This document shows positions 18,941 to 28,048 of a stretch of DNA of 64,000 nucleotides, piece by piece (the stretch's first letter is position 1; each line of letters starts with the position of its first letter). The stretch comes from Kordia sp. (GTDB taxonomy: Bacteria; Bacteroidota; Bacteroidia; Flavobacteriales; Flavobacteriaceae), in contig NZ_JAKVBC010000019.1 in the NCBI RefSeq assembly GCF_022447245.1, forward strand, positions 1-64,000, read 5' to 3'. The notes beneath the pieces were generated by a model. That model was given only the letters and a program-made list of their open reading frames with translations. It searched no databases and was not told the DNA's origin. The position numbers and the translations under genes are program-made.

Positions 18941-19735
18941 ATGGAAAAAGTTAATCAAATAAAGCTAACAGTAATCTTTCTGTTACTAGCAATTTCAGTT
19001 AATGCTCAGAATGATCCAATAGCATTATATAAAGAAGGAAATTCCAATTTTCAATCAGGGAATTTTGAAAAAGCAATTGCGAATTACACAGAATTAATGA
19101 AAATCGTTGATACAAAAACAGTTCAAAAAACCTGTTATATAAATCGTGGACTTTCATACGACAGACTTCAAAAATATGATTTAGCAATTGCTGATTTTAC
19201 AGAAGCGATCAAACTAGACAGCACAGATATGGCTTCATTTATAGATAGAGGTCTTGCAAAAATGCATGCTGGAGATTTAGAAAAGGCTAAAGAAGACTAC
19301 AATTATGTAGTTACCAACAACAGCAATCCTAAAATGATGCAGTCTGCCTTGTATTGGCTTGCTCGTATTCACTATGCTCAAGGAAAATTTAAAGAAGCAA
19401 TACAAAACTGTGATCAGTATTTTGTAATCAACTCAAAAGATCCTGAATTGTATTTTATCCGTGGAACTGCAAACGATATGCTGCGAAATTTTAAACAATC
19501 TATTAAGGATTATAGCAAAGCAATTGAAATTAAATCAAATTATTTTCAAGCGTATGCAAACCTTGGAACAGCTAAGAAGAACCTATTAACTGGAAATGGA
19601 AATTTACAACCAAGCAAGAAAGAGACAAAAAGCGCATGTAAAGATTTGAAAAAAGCCAAAGAACTTGGAGATAATTCAGTTGACGACTTGATTTTTATCT
19701 ATTGCGACAGAGAAGTAAAAAAGAAACGGAATTAA
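18941..19735 (+). CDS. Secreted TPR protein
   Basis: This 264-aa protein has a signal peptide (KLTVIFLLLAISVNAQ). It then carries about five tetratricopeptide repeats: 'YKEGNSNFQSGNFEKAIANY', 'INRGLSYDRLQKYDLAIADF', 'IDRGLAKMHAGDLEKAKEDY', 'YWLARIHYAQGKFKEAIQNC' and 'FIRGTANDMLRNFKQSIKDY'. It ends with a basic tail (EVKKKRN). TPR proteins mediate protein-protein contacts; here probably in the periplasm. The partner is unknown. Confidence 0.85.
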   Translation: MEKVNQIKLTVIFLLLAISVNAQNDPIALYKEGNSNFQSGNFEKAIANYTELMKIVDTKTVQKTCYINRGLSYDRLQKYDLAIADFTEAIKLDSTDMASFIDRGLAKMHAGDLEKAKEDYNYVVTNNSNPKMMQSALYWLARIHYAQGKFKEAIQNCDQYFVINSKDPELYFIRGTANDMLRNFKQSIKDYSKAIEIKSNYFQAYANLGTAKKNLLTGNGNLQPSKKETKSACKDLKKAKELGDNSVDDLIFIYCDREVKKKRN

Positions 19736-19780
19736 AACCCTTTAAGTAGCAACTTAAAAAAATTAATAAGCATCCGAAAA

Positions 19781-20047
19781 ATGAACGATCAAATAAAATC
19801 AATTGTTATTGTATTCAGCGGATTACTTACATGGATACTTAGTTATTTTATTCCTGTTGGCGGTGGAGGTGTTAGTCTAATATTTCTCCTTACAATTCCT
19901 TTTTTTATAGTCTTAGGAAGTGCTTTCGGGATGATTTATTTCGCTTTGGTTCGAAAAATTAAAAACACTTATTATAGAAACAGTATCTTTTTAACGATGC
20001 TACTTATAATCATCGTCTTAACATTTGCATGGTACCCGTATCGTTAA
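19781..20047 (+). CDS. Small three-TM membrane protein
   Basis: This 88-aa protein is almost entirely hydrophobic, with about three helices, a Gly-rich turn (PVGGGGVSLI) and a short basic loop (RKIKNTYYRNS). It sits 27 bp before the DUF2157 gene on the same strand, so it may be co-transcribed. The family was not recognised. Confidence 0.65.
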   Translation: MNDQIKSIVIVFSGLLTWILSYFIPVGGGGVSLIFLLTIPFFIVLGSAFGMIYFALVRKIKNTYYRNSIFLTMLLIIIVLTFAWYPYR

Positions 20048-20074
20048 TTTTAAAATATTCTAAAATTAAAAATC

Positions 20075-21358
20075 ATGAGTTCAAAAATAAAAAGAGCCTT
20101 GCCCGAATTGGTCGAAAACGGCATTATTACGGAAGAGATTGCTCAAAACATCAATAATTATTACGAAACTACTTCCGAATCCAACCCGAACAGATTGTTC
20201 ATTGTTTTCGGAATTTTAGGTGCAACGTTAGTAGGATTAGGTATTATCTTAATCATGGCACATAACTGGGATGATTTCCCAAAATCCATCAAACTAGCAC
20301 TTGCTTTTGCTCCTATGCTTATTGGGCAATTTATTTTGGGATATGGTATTGTAAAAGGAAAAAGTATGGTATGGAAAGAAGCTGCTACTGCATGTTTATT
20401 CTTTGCCGTTGGCGCTTGTATTGCCATTGTAAGTCAAGTATATCATGTTTCAGGTGATATAGAATCATATTTACTTGCTTGGGTAGTGTTGTGCACACCT
20501 CTGCTTTATGTTACCAAATCTAAAGCAGCTATTATTTTACATCTTGTTTTTTGCACCTATTTTGCTGTTGAAGTTAATTTTACATTCAGAGGCACAACCT
20601 TTCCGCAAATATACTTTATTCTATTAGCTGTAAGTATTCCGCGTTATATAGAAATGCTAAAATCAAAAATACCATCAGCTTCATTATATATGCTACATTG
20701 GATGTTTCCACTAAGTTTGATCATCTCTCTTCCTACTTGTATTGAAAGTAATTTTGAGATTGGTTCTTTACTTTACATCTTATTATTTGGTGTTTTTTAT
20801 AATATTGGACAACTTCCATATTTTAAAGACAAATCATTACTACAAAATAGTTACTCCTTTTTTGGTTCGTTAGGAACTGTAATTATATTACTCATAATGA
20901 GTTTTAAAGATCCATGGAGGTTCAATATTAACCATAATCTAATTTTCTTTTCAGAATTTATCAGCATTGCTATTTTATTTATTTCTGCATGTATCCTTCT
21001 TTACCTCAACAACAAACAACAAAAACTACGAGGAAGTCATTTGTTTCAATACACTTTTCTCATCTTTGGCGCTATCTTTTTAATTGGTCAAACGAATCCG
21101 ATGCTAGCTCCTATATTTGTCAATATCTTGCTCCTTATTTTAGGACTTGTTACGATTAAAATTGGTACTGATAAATTGCATTTTGGATTGTTGAACTATG
21201 GCTTGCTAATTATTGCTGCCGTGATTACATTCCGTTTTTATGATACAGACATCAGTTTTGCTCTACGTGGAATTATTTTCCTTTTACTTGGCATAGGATT
21301 CTTTGTTGCCAATTATATCATGTTCAAAAAACAAAACGCTAAAAAAATACAACCATGA
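20075..21358 (+). CDS. DUF2157 multi-pass membrane protein
   Basis: This 427-aa protein begins with a short helical soluble region (ALPELVENGIITEEIAQNIN) typical of DUF2157. About 11-12 transmembrane helices follow; the first reads 'RLFIVFGILGATLVGLGIIL' and is followed by 'AHNWDDFPKSIKL', a family signature. Its stop overlaps the next start (ATGA, 21355-21358), and the next gene is a GDYXXLXY-type protein. DUF2157 and GDYXXLXY genes are typical partners. The pair's molecular job is not known. Confidence 0.85.
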   Translation: MSSKIKRALPELVENGIITEEIAQNINNYYETTSESNPNRLFIVFGILGATLVGLGIILIMAHNWDDFPKSIKLALAFAPMLIGQFILGYGIVKGKSMVWKEAATACLFFAVGACIAIVSQVYHVSGDIESYLLAWVVLCTPLLYVTKSKAAIILHLVFCTYFAVEVNFTFRGTTFPQIYFILLAVSIPRYIEMLKSKIPSASLYMLHWMFPLSLIISLPTCIESNFEIGSLLYILLFGVFYNIGQLPYFKDKSLLQNSYSFFGSLGTVIILLIMSFKDPWRFNINHNLIFFSEFISIAILFISACILLYLNNKQQKLRGSHLFQYTFLIFGAIFLIGQTNPMLAPIFVNILLLILGLVTIKIGTDKLHFGLLNYGLLIIAAVITFRFYDTDISFALRGIIFLLLGIGFFVANYIMFKKQNAKKIQP

Positions 21359-21924
21359 AAAAAATACATATATACTTACTTTTTGGATTGATGGTAGTAG
21401 CACAAATTTTTGCTTCTGCACAAATTGTTTACAAGTATGAACAGACCATTGCTAGAGGAACTATTTATAAATTTAAAACGGCTCCAGTAGATCCAAGTGA
21501 TCCATTTCGTGGAAAATACATCACATTAAACTTTGAAATTGATCGCTTTATTACTGATGATGAGGTTTGGAATTATAACGATAAAGCATTTGCCTATTTT
21601 TCAAAAGATAAAAATGGATATGCGGTATTAGAAACACTTTCAAAAACGAAATTATCAGATAGTGAATTTGATTATGTAGAAGTAGAAACTACTAATTATA
21701 CTAATAAAGGCATTATATATTTTGATTTGCCTTTTGACACGTATTATATGGACGAAAACAAAGCGTATGATGCAGAAAAATTATACCGAAATAATAATAG
21801 GCGTAACAAACAACAAGATGTATATGCCATAGTTCATCTTCAAAATGGAACACACGTATTAACGGATGTTATCATAAATGGAATTTCCATAAAAAATGCT
21901 GTAGAAAAACAAACGCATTTATAG
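21355..21924 (+). CDS. GDYXXLXY-family protein with a degenerate motif
   Basis: This 189-aa protein has an N-terminal hydrophobic anchor or signal (IYLLFGLMVVAQIFASAQIV) and the family hallmark 'APVDPSDPFRGKYITLNFEI'. The canonical GDYxxLxY is changed to GKYITLNF, so the Asp and the final Tyr are replaced. It overlaps the DUF2157 gene by 4 bp and is probably translated with it. Membrane or periplasmic location is likely; function unknown. Confidence 0.8.
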   Translation: MKKIHIYLLFGLMVVAQIFASAQIVYKYEQTIARGTIYKFKTAPVDPSDPFRGKYITLNFEIDRFITDDEVWNYNDKAFAYFSKDKNGYAVLETLSKTKLSDSEFDYVEVETTNYTNKGIIYFDLPFDTYYMDENKAYDAEKLYRNNNRRNKQQDVYAIVHLQNGTHVLTDVIINGISIKNAVEKQTHL

Positions 21925-21963
21925 AAAAATCTGTTTGCTAGAAACATTAATTTTATAGTTACA

Positions 21964-21999
21964 AAACACCATCTTTTTACATTTTAAGATGGTGTTTTT
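21964..21999 (+). terminator. Terminator after the DUF2157 operon
   Basis: AACACCATCTT and its complement flank a short A/T loop and are followed by eight T. Confidence 0.75.
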
Positions 22000-22195
22000 T
22001 TTATTCTAATTCTTCTTTTTCACTATTTCTGTTTTGGATAAAAATCCAAAATTCCTCTATTTATTTTGTTAAAATCTAACGCTTATAAAATAACTCAGCA
22101 CTTCTATTGAATTATTACCTACTTTGATAAAGAAACAACAACTCCCCAACCAATTTTAACAGTTAAAACAATTAAAAAAAGCATATCTTGAAATC

Positions 22196-22900
22196 ATGAA
22201 AAAAACAACTCTCTTATTACTAAGTATTCTCCTTTTTAGCTGCAAAGGAAATCAAATCCAAGAAACAGCTCTTTCATATACAATGACTCCTAACAAAACA
22301 TATTCGTATGAGTTTGTATTGAGTTCGAAAGCATTAACAATTACACAATTGGTGGATTTTAAACTAATATAATCTGCCAATGATAGTTTGCAAATGGAAG
22401 CCGCAATTCAAGATATGAAATGGAAAGATGATGGCGGAGAACTTGAACAAGAAACCAACCAATATTACAAAGATCGTTTTATCAATAACCCTTTTGTATT
22501 TACCATAAATTCACAAGGAAAAATACTAAAGAATCTTGAGTATAAAAGCGGACATCATCAAGAAACGGTGTTTGATATTAATAATTTCTTTATGGAATTA
22601 CCAACAGGAATTCAAAAAACAGGTGATTCATGGACAGGTTCTCGGCCTGCGGTTGATTTGATATTTACAAGAATCAATTCCAAATACACGTTCTTAGAAA
22701 TCCAAAATGATAGTTTGGCACATATTAAAGTTTCTAGCGAACTGAAAAGTGATGATGAAGATAGTGTCTTTACCAAAAACTTAAAAGGCACTTATATTGT
22801 GAATACTAATAACGGATTGCTAGAAATAGGAAAACTTGAAATGGGTGGTTTTAATGGCTTTAGCAATATTTCAGGAACGATTCGTATTTATAAAAAGTAG
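22196..22900 (+). pseudogene. Lipoprotein gene with one premature stop
   Basis: The 235-codon frame starts with a lipoprotein signal (MKKTTLLLLSILLFSCKG) and continues to TAG at 22898-22900. It is cut by a single TAA at codon 59 (22370-22372). Downstream sequence stays coherent: 'GGELEQETNQYYKDRFINNP', 'FFMELPTGIQKTGDSWTGSR' and 'GLLEIGKLEMGGFNGFSNIS'. Translation could restart at 22388 (MQMEAAIQDMKW), but that product would lack the signal. It is probably a young pseudogene; a sequencing error cannot be excluded. Family not named. Confidence 0.7.
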
Positions 22901-23065
22901 TATTCTAAATTCCTCACAAAAAAAAGCTCATAATATCCAATTCACTCAAAACACATCATTAACAACTCACTAAAGACTGTTAAACAATTCACAAAATAAA
23001 AAAAGTCATTAAACCTTTCGCAAAAGCAAAAGTCCTAGAAGCAACTATAATAAAAAACAAAACTC

Positions 23066-23527
23066 ATGAAAAATATCATTTATGCATTGGCAATACTATT
23101 TTCCCTGAATGTAGTTGCACAAGAAGGATCTGATCGTACAGACAGAAAAGAAAGAAGGGAAATGACAAAAGAATTCATGCAAAATCTTACTCCAAAAGAA
23201 ATTGCTACGTTACACACTAAAAAACTTACACTCGCATTAGATTTATCAGATAGTCAACAAACGCAAGTATTAGCTTTACAAACAAAAGTTGCTACCGAGC
23301 GTAAAGCAAAAATGGAAGCGTATAAGGCTAAGAAAGAAAAAGTCGAAAAACCTACACAAGAAGAACGCTACAAAATGATGAACGAACACTTAGATGCTAA
23401 AATTGCTCATAAGAAAAGTATGAAACAGATTCTCTCGGATGAACAGTACTTACGATGGGAGAAAATGCAGGCACGAAAAGCAAAAGGAAAGAAAAAAAGA
23501 AAAGGAAAGCGTAAGAAACAAGAATAG
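23066..23527 (+). CDS. Spy/CpxP-like periplasmic helical protein
   Basis: This 153-aa protein has a signal peptide (MKNIIYALAILFSLNVVAQ) and a helical body in Spy/CpxP style: 'LTPKEIATLHTKKLTLALDLSD' then 'SDSQQTQVLALQTKVATERK'. A very basic tail follows (KAKGKKKRKGKRKKQE). Such proteins are small periplasmic chaperones or metal/stress sensors. It is followed directly by a terminator and then a second gene of the same type, suggesting related roles. Confidence 0.7.
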   Translation: MKNIIYALAILFSLNVVAQEGSDRTDRKERREMTKEFMQNLTPKEIATLHTKKLTLALDLSDSQQTQVLALQTKVATERKAKMEAYKAKKEKVEKPTQEERYKMMNEHLDAKIAHKKSMKQILSDEQYLRWEKMQARKAKGKKKRKGKRKKQE

Positions 23528-23537
23528 TGATTCAGAA

Positions 23538-23567
23538 AAGAGAAGTTAAAAGACTTCTCTTTTTTTG
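23538..23567 (+). terminator. Terminator between the two CpxP-like genes
   Basis: Eight-bp stem AGAGAAGT (23539-23546) with ACTTCTCT (23553-23560), 6-nt loop, then a run of seven T. Confidence 0.7.
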
Positions 23568-23628
23568 TTATTTCTTCACAATTTTAGTATTATTGAGCTA
23601 TTATTTAGCTAACACCAACCAACAAGTT

Positions 23629-23961
23629 ATGAAAAAATATATTACACTATTCACGTTTGTATGTGTATTATTTCTAGGAATGCAGGCAGCTACAGCTCAG
23701 GAAAGTCCTGAAGCGAAAGCGAAAACGAAAACCCTAGAATTATCAAAAGCAGTTGAACTTTCTGATGCACAAGTACAACAAGTATATGCTATTTACTTAG
23801 CATACGAAAAAAATAATCGTGTTGAAAATGCTGCTGCATTAGATAAAGCAAGAAAAGATATCAGCGCGTTATTACATCCAGAGCAACAACAACAATTCAA
23901 AGCTCGTTTTGTAAAAGAAAAAGAACGCAAGAAGAAATTAGCCAAAGGAAGAGCTCAATAA
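23629..23961 (+). CDS. Small secreted helical protein, CpxP-like
   Basis: This 110-aa protein starts at 23629 (MKKYITLFTFVCVLFLGMQA...AQ, a good signal peptide). The longer frame from GTG 23527 overlaps the preceding terminator and is rejected. The mature part is helical: 'LELSKAVELSDAQVQQVYAI', 'DKARKDISALLHPEQQQQFK', then a basic tail. The order 'helix, LSDAQ..QV, L.PEQQQQF' parallels the upstream gene, so the two may be distant paralogues. Likely periplasmic; function unknown. Confidence 0.7.
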   Translation: MKKYITLFTFVCVLFLGMQAATAQESPEAKAKTKTLELSKAVELSDAQVQQVYAIYLAYEKNNRVENAAALDKARKDISALLHPEQQQQFKARFVKEKERKKKLAKGRAQ

Positions 23962-23980
23962 TCTCTCTCAATAAAAACAT

Positions 23981-24008
23981 AAAACTCGGCAAATTGCTGA
24001 GTTTTTTT
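23981..24008 (+). terminator. Terminator upstream of the CPBP gene
   Basis: AAAACTCGGC-AAATT-GCTGAGTTTTTTT hairpin. It is nearly identical to the one on the other side of the CPBP gene (24763-24788). Confidence 0.7.
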
Positions 24009-24022
24009 ATGCTTATTCTAAT

Positions 24023-24739
24023 ATGACAAGAGTAATTTTAGAACATATAATTCACTTGGTAATTGTACTTCCCATCATACTATTGACATTGAAAAATAGA
24101 TCGCTAGAAAATTTAAAAATATTACTAGCTTTTTCAATATTTTTCATGGCAAATGGTGTCTTATTGTATTTACCTATTGAATTTGATGAATTAAGAATCA
24201 TAAATGGAAGATGGAATTGGACTGGAAAAATACTTGCAATTTTGGGCGCTATCATCTTTCTCTTAGTATATAGAAAATTCCATTTGAAAGATTACTTTTT
24301 AACCTTTAAACAACACAAAAAGAGCTTAAAAAGCGGAATCATAGCGATCTTAGTAGTATTCCTAGTTTCAACAATTTTAAACTTTAAATTTAACACTCCT
24401 ACTAGTGAATGGCATACTGAGACGATACTATATCAGTTTACAATGCCGGGAATTAATGAAGAAATTGCCTTTCGTGGCATAATGCTAGGACTTTTAGTGA
24501 AAATTTTGAAACCGAATTCCATTGCCATGTTGATTACTGCTTTATTATTTGGAATGGCTCACGGGCTTTTCTTAAATCAGAATTTTGAACTGATTTTTAA
24601 AAGTCAACCTTTTTTCCAAACAACAATTATGGGAATGATTTGGGCTTGGGTAACTATAAAAACGGGAAGTATACTACTTGCTTTACTATCTCATAACTTA
24701 GGAAATGTATCAGGAAAGATAATCAGTGTCATTAAGTAA
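24023..24739 (+). CDS. CPBP family intramembrane metalloprotease
   Basis: This 238-aa protein has about seven or eight transmembrane helices and the three motifs of CAAX-protease/bacteriocin-processing (CPBP, Abi) enzymes: motif 1 'NEEIAFRG' (EExxxR), motif 2 'GMAHGLF' (Phe/His region) and motif 3 'LLSHNLGN' (HxxxN-like). In bacteria these act as prenyl-type endoproteases or in bacteriocin maturation and immunity. No bacteriocin gene is adjacent, although leader-GG peptides occur elsewhere in the window. It is a single-gene unit between two matching terminators. Confidence 0.85.
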   Translation: MTRVILEHIIHLVIVLPIILLTLKNRSLENLKILLAFSIFFMANGVLLYLPIEFDELRIINGRWNWTGKILAILGAIIFLLVYRKFHLKDYFLTFKQHKKSLKSGIIAILVVFLVSTILNFKFNTPTSEWHTETILYQFTMPGINEEIAFRGIMLGLLVKILKPNSIAMLITALLFGMAHGLFLNQNFELIFKSQPFFQTTIMGMIWAWVTIKTGSILLALLSHNLGNVSGKIISVIK

Positions 24740-24762
24740 TTACTATTTCTATGTATCATAAA

Positions 24763-24788
24763 AAAACTCGGCAAATTGCCGAGTTTTT
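24763..24788. terminator. Terminator downstream of the CPBP gene
   Basis: AAACTCGGC-AAATT-GCCGAGTTT perfect stem with a T tract right and an A tract left, so it could work in both directions. Confidence 0.75.
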
Positions 24789-24852
24789 ATCTAGTTTTTC
24801 AAGTGTATTAATTATTGTGATATTGAATCAAGTTCAGTATGACGTGTAAACA

Positions 24853-26139
24853 CTACAATTCTTTTGCAACCTCTTCAATAGCTTGAATAGTTTTATCTAA
24901 ATCTTCATACGATAAGGCATCTGATAAAAACCAAGATTCAAAAGCCGACGGTGCAATGTAAATTCCTCTATTTAACAATCCGTGAAAAAACTTCTTAAAT
25001 GAATCGTTGTTTCCTTTTGCAGAAGATGCAAAATCAGTTACGGGCTCTTCACAAAAATGAACAGAAATCATAGAACCAACTCTATTGATTTGATGCGTAA
25101 TGCCTGCTGCCGTTAATACTTTTTCAATGCCTTCATGTAAGTATGCAGTTTTCTCTTGTAGACTGGTAAAGATTTCATCTCTTTGATTTAACTCTTCCAA
25201 CATTGCCAATCCAGCCGCCATCGCTAATGGATTTCCGCTTAACGTTCCTGCTTGATATACGGGACCTAATGGTGCTAGGTGACTCATAATTTCTTTACTA
25301 GACGCAAAAGCACCTACTGGCAATCCGCCACCAATCACTTTTCCAAAACATACGATATCAGCATCCACACCATATAACTCTTGCACGCCACCTTTTGCCA
25401 ATCTAAAACCTGTCATGACTTCATCATAAACTAGCAAAATATTATGTTCATCACACAAGGCACGTAATCCTTCTAAAAATCCTTTCACTGGTGGAATACA
25501 CCCCATATTTCCAGCTACAGGCTCTAAAATAATACAAGCTATCTCACCTTCATTTTGTTCAATGATTTCTTTTACATTTTCCAAATCATTGTAACGTGCT
25601 AGCAACGTATCTTTTGCAGTTCCTTGAGTCACTCCAGGACTGTTGGGACTTCCAAAAGTAACAGCTCCACTTCCTGCTTGGATCAAAAATGCATCGCTGT
25701 GTCCGTGATAGCAACCTGCAAACTTAATCATCTTATCTTTTCCTGTATATCCTCTTGCCAAACGAACTGCACTCATACAAGCTTCCGTTCCGCTGTTTAC
25801 AAAACGGATCATATCAATATTTGGCACCATGGAAACTGCTAATTCTGCGATCTTTGTTTCAATCTCTGTAGGCATTCCAAAAGAAGTTCCTTTCTTGGCT
25901 TTCTCTACAACAGCTTCAATCACGGGTTTGTGTGCATGACCTAAAATCATTGGTCCCCACGAGTTAATGTATTCTATATATTGCTTATCATCTTCATCAA
26001 TGATGTACGCACCTTTGGCTTCTTTTACAAAAATTGGTGTTCCTCCAACTGCTTTAAACGCACGAACTGGTGAATTTACACCACCAGGAATCACTTTTTG
26101 TGCCTCTGCAAATAGTGTGCTACTACGTTTATATTCCAT
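24853..26139 (-). CDS. hemL: Glutamate-1-semialdehyde 2,1-aminomutase
   Basis: HemL converts glutamate-1-semialdehyde to 5-aminolevulinate in the C5 route to haem and other tetrapyrroles. The 428-aa protein shows '[15 protein letters not shown]', '[20 protein letters not shown]', '[14 protein letters not shown]' and the PLP-lysine stretch '[18 protein letters not shown]'. The length is standard. It is the last gene of a minus-strand unit, 25 bp after the glucosaminidase gene. Confidence 0.96.
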   Translation of the reverse strand: MEYKRSSTLFAEAQKVIPGGVNSPVRAFKAVGGTPIFVKEAKGAYIIDEDDKQYIEYINSWGPMILGHAHKPVIEAVVEKAKKGTSFGMPTEIETKIAELAVSMVPNIDMIRFVNSGTEACMSAVRLARGYTGKDKMIKFAGCYHGHSDAFLIQAGSGAVTFGSPNSPGVTQGTAKDTLLARYNDLENVKEIIEQNEGEIACIILEPVAGNMGCIPPVKGFLEGLRALCDEHNILLVYDEVMTGFRLAKGGVQELYGVDADIVCFGKVIGGGLPVGAFASSKEIMSHLAPLGPVYQAGTLSGNPLAMAAGLAMLEELNQRDEIFTSLQEKTAYLHEGIEKVLTAAGITHQINRVGSMISVHFCEEPVTDFASSAKGNNDSFKKFFHGLLNRGIYIAPSAFESWFLSDALSYEDLDKTIQAIEEVAKEL

Positions 26140-26164
26140 TGTGTTAATTTATATTTTTTAATGA

Positions 26165-27007
26165 CTAAAAATCTTTCAGAAGTGGTTTTACAAACAGCAC
26201 TTGTCCCACAAAAATTTCATTACTTTCAAGTCCGTTCAAAGATTTTAATGTATCAACTGTAATTTTATGTTTTTTGGCTATACTATACAATGTATCTCCT
26301 TTTGTAACTGTGTAACGATCGTTATGTGTTGTTACTTTTTTAGCATCTTCTGGTTTCTTTCCTAAAACCTCAGCATCATATTTGTATAACTCATAACGCT
26401 CAATCAATGCAATTAATTTATTTGGATACTTCCGATCGGTAGCATATCCTGCTTTTTTTAAACCTCTCGCCCAACCTTTATAATCGTCTTTAGGAAGTTT
26501 AAATAATCCTGCATAACGTGATCTTCCAGTCAAGAACAAAGAATGATCTGTAAATGAATAGGCTGGATTTGCATATTTTCTAAAACACTCTTGATCTTCA
26601 TCATCATCGTGATATACACGTTGTCCTTTCCAACCTTTATGACATTTAATTCCAAAGTGGTTGTTAGAACGCATAGTCAACTTCCCTTTTCCTGATCCAG
26701 ATTCTAAAATTCCTTGCGCCAACGTAATACTCGCAGGAATTCCATGTAATTCCATTTCTCGTTTTGCTACGTCGCTGTAAGTATCAATATAAATTTCAGT
26801 GATACTTTTATTGCTTGTTTTTGGCGTTTTAACTTCTTCTTTTGGAGTAGTTTCCACAACCTCAACAGGTTCTTCTTTAGGTTTCGTAGTTTTTACAACC
26901 TTTGTTGTTTTCTTCGTACGTTCTTTTGTTTTTGAAACACGATTTTGTGTACCACAACTTGAAAATATGAATACACCTAGCAATAAATATATAAGTTGTT
27001 TCTTCAT
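26165..27007 (-). CDS. N-acetylglucosaminidase with LysM domain (lipoprotein)
   Basis: This 280-aa lipoprotein has a signal with lipobox (LLLGVFIFSSCGTQ). A Lys/Thr/Glu-rich linker follows, then a FlgJ/GH73-like glucosaminidase domain (residues ~75-220: 'ITLAQGILESGSGKGKLTMR', catalytic Glu in 'ILESG', and 'NNHFGIKCHKGWKG'). A C-terminal LysM domain (residues ~228-275: 'RYTVTKGDTLYSIAKKHKIT') binds peptidoglycan. It should cut the glycan strands of the wall during growth. It is only 3 bp from the upstream PLP enzyme gene. Confidence 0.92.
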   Translation of the reverse strand: MKKQLIYLLLGVFIFSSCGTQNRVSKTKERTKKTTKVVKTTKPKEEPVEVVETTPKEEVKTPKTSNKSITEIYIDTYSDVAKREMELHGIPASITLAQGILESGSGKGKLTMRSNNHFGIKCHKGWKGQRVYHDDDEDQECFRKYANPAYSFTDHSLFLTGRSRYAGLFKLPKDDYKGWARGLKKAGYATDRKYPNKLIALIERYELYKYDAEVLGKKPEDAKKVTTHNDRYTVTKGDTLYSIAKKHKITVDTLKSLNGLESNEIFVGQVLFVKPLLKDF

Positions 27008-27010
27008 GCG

Positions 27011-27922
27011 CTATACGATCGTTTTTTGTCCTTTTCTTTGTAGTTTCTGGTTCATTCCTTCAATTCCTTGCAATCCTCCAGTATGAATTGCTAAAATACG
27101 CTTTTGTTTGGCAAAATGCCCATTTTTAATCAAATCTATAATTCCAAATAACATTTTTCCTGTATAAATTGGATCTAGCGGAATGTTTGTTTGTTGTTTG
27201 AAATAATTGATAAACGCAATTAATTCATCAGATACTTTCCCATAACCACCAAAATGATACTCTGTAATCAATTGCCAATTATTTTTGTGAGTATACTTCG
27301 CGATTTCTTTCTGTAAAAAATCTCCTTTTAATGCTGGAAACCCGAGCACCTGTTGATGCGAATGTACACCGTGACTCAATCCTGCAATTGTTCCTCCTGT
27401 TCCAACAGCACAGCAAACAATATCGAAATCTGTTTCAGTTTCCGTGATGATTTCCGCACAACCTTTCACCGCCAAATCATTGGTTCCGCCTTCAGGTATG
27501 GTATAAAAATCCCCAAACTTCTCTTTTAATTGTGTAATGACGGTTTCGGAAGTTTTTTCTCGATATGTTGTTCGTGTGATAAATACAAGTTGCATGCCAT
27601 TTTCTACAGCAAATCGTAGAGTTGGATTGCTGTCAATTTTACTCTCCAACTCTTCTCCTCGGATGATTCCAATGGTGTGAAATCCATGCAGTTTTCCTGC
27701 AGCAGCAACGGCAGCTATATGATTGGAAAAAGCACCACCAAATGTAAGTAATGTTTCTTGTTCTTGAGATTTGGCTTCTGATAGATTGTACTTCAGTTTT
27801 CGAAACTTATTCCCAGAAACAAACGGATGAATCAAATCTTCACGCTTGATGAACAATTGTACATCAGTTTCAAAATCGAGTTTGACTTCTTGAATAGGGA
27901 TATTTTCGCTTAAAAATTGCAT
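27011..27922 (-). CDS. 1-aminocyclopropane-1-carboxylate deaminase / D-cysteine desulfhydrase family
   Basis: This 303-aa fold-type II PLP enzyme has 'KREDLIHPFVSGNKFRKLKY' (PLP lysine in SGNKFRKL), 'LTFGGAFSNHIAAVAAAGKL' and the Gly loop 'CCAVGTGGTIAGLS'. The family degrades D-cysteine to pyruvate, H2S and ammonia, or deaminates ACC; sequence alone does not settle which. It heads the operon with the glucosaminidase and hemL. A TATTTTTG box 8 nt upstream implies a nearly leaderless mRNA. Confidence 0.88.
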   Translation of the reverse strand: MQFLSENIPIQEVKLDFETDVQLFIKREDLIHPFVSGNKFRKLKYNLSEAKSQEQETLLTFGGAFSNHIAAVAAAGKLHGFHTIGIIRGEELESKIDSNPTLRFAVENGMQLVFITRTTYREKTSETVITQLKEKFGDFYTIPEGGTNDLAVKGCAEIITETETDFDIVCCAVGTGGTIAGLSHGVHSHQQVLGFPALKGDFLQKEIAKYTHKNNWQLITEYHFGGYGKVSDELIAFINYFKQQTNIPLDPIYTGKMLFGIIDLIKNGHFAKQKRILAIHTGGLQGIEGMNQKLQRKGQKTIV

Positions 27923-27930
27923 TCAGAGTA

Positions 27931-27938
27931 CAAAAATA
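27931..27938 (-). promoter_or_regulatory. Bacteroidota -7 box for the PLP enzyme/hemL operon
   Basis: TATTTTTG on the minus strand ends 8 nt upstream of the ATG at 27922. No -33 element is evident. Confidence 0.45.
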
Positions 27939-28048
27939 CCGTAAAAAATAGAATCATTTAGTTTCTCTTATTGAAATATTAATGAACTTGATATTTATGT
28001 TCTAATGATTCCCTACGACTAATTCGTAGTATTTAGTAAATTCACATT

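Noticed and set aside
23527-23628. GTG start extending the second CpxP-like protein
   Set aside because: It overlaps a terminator; the signal peptide begins at 23629.
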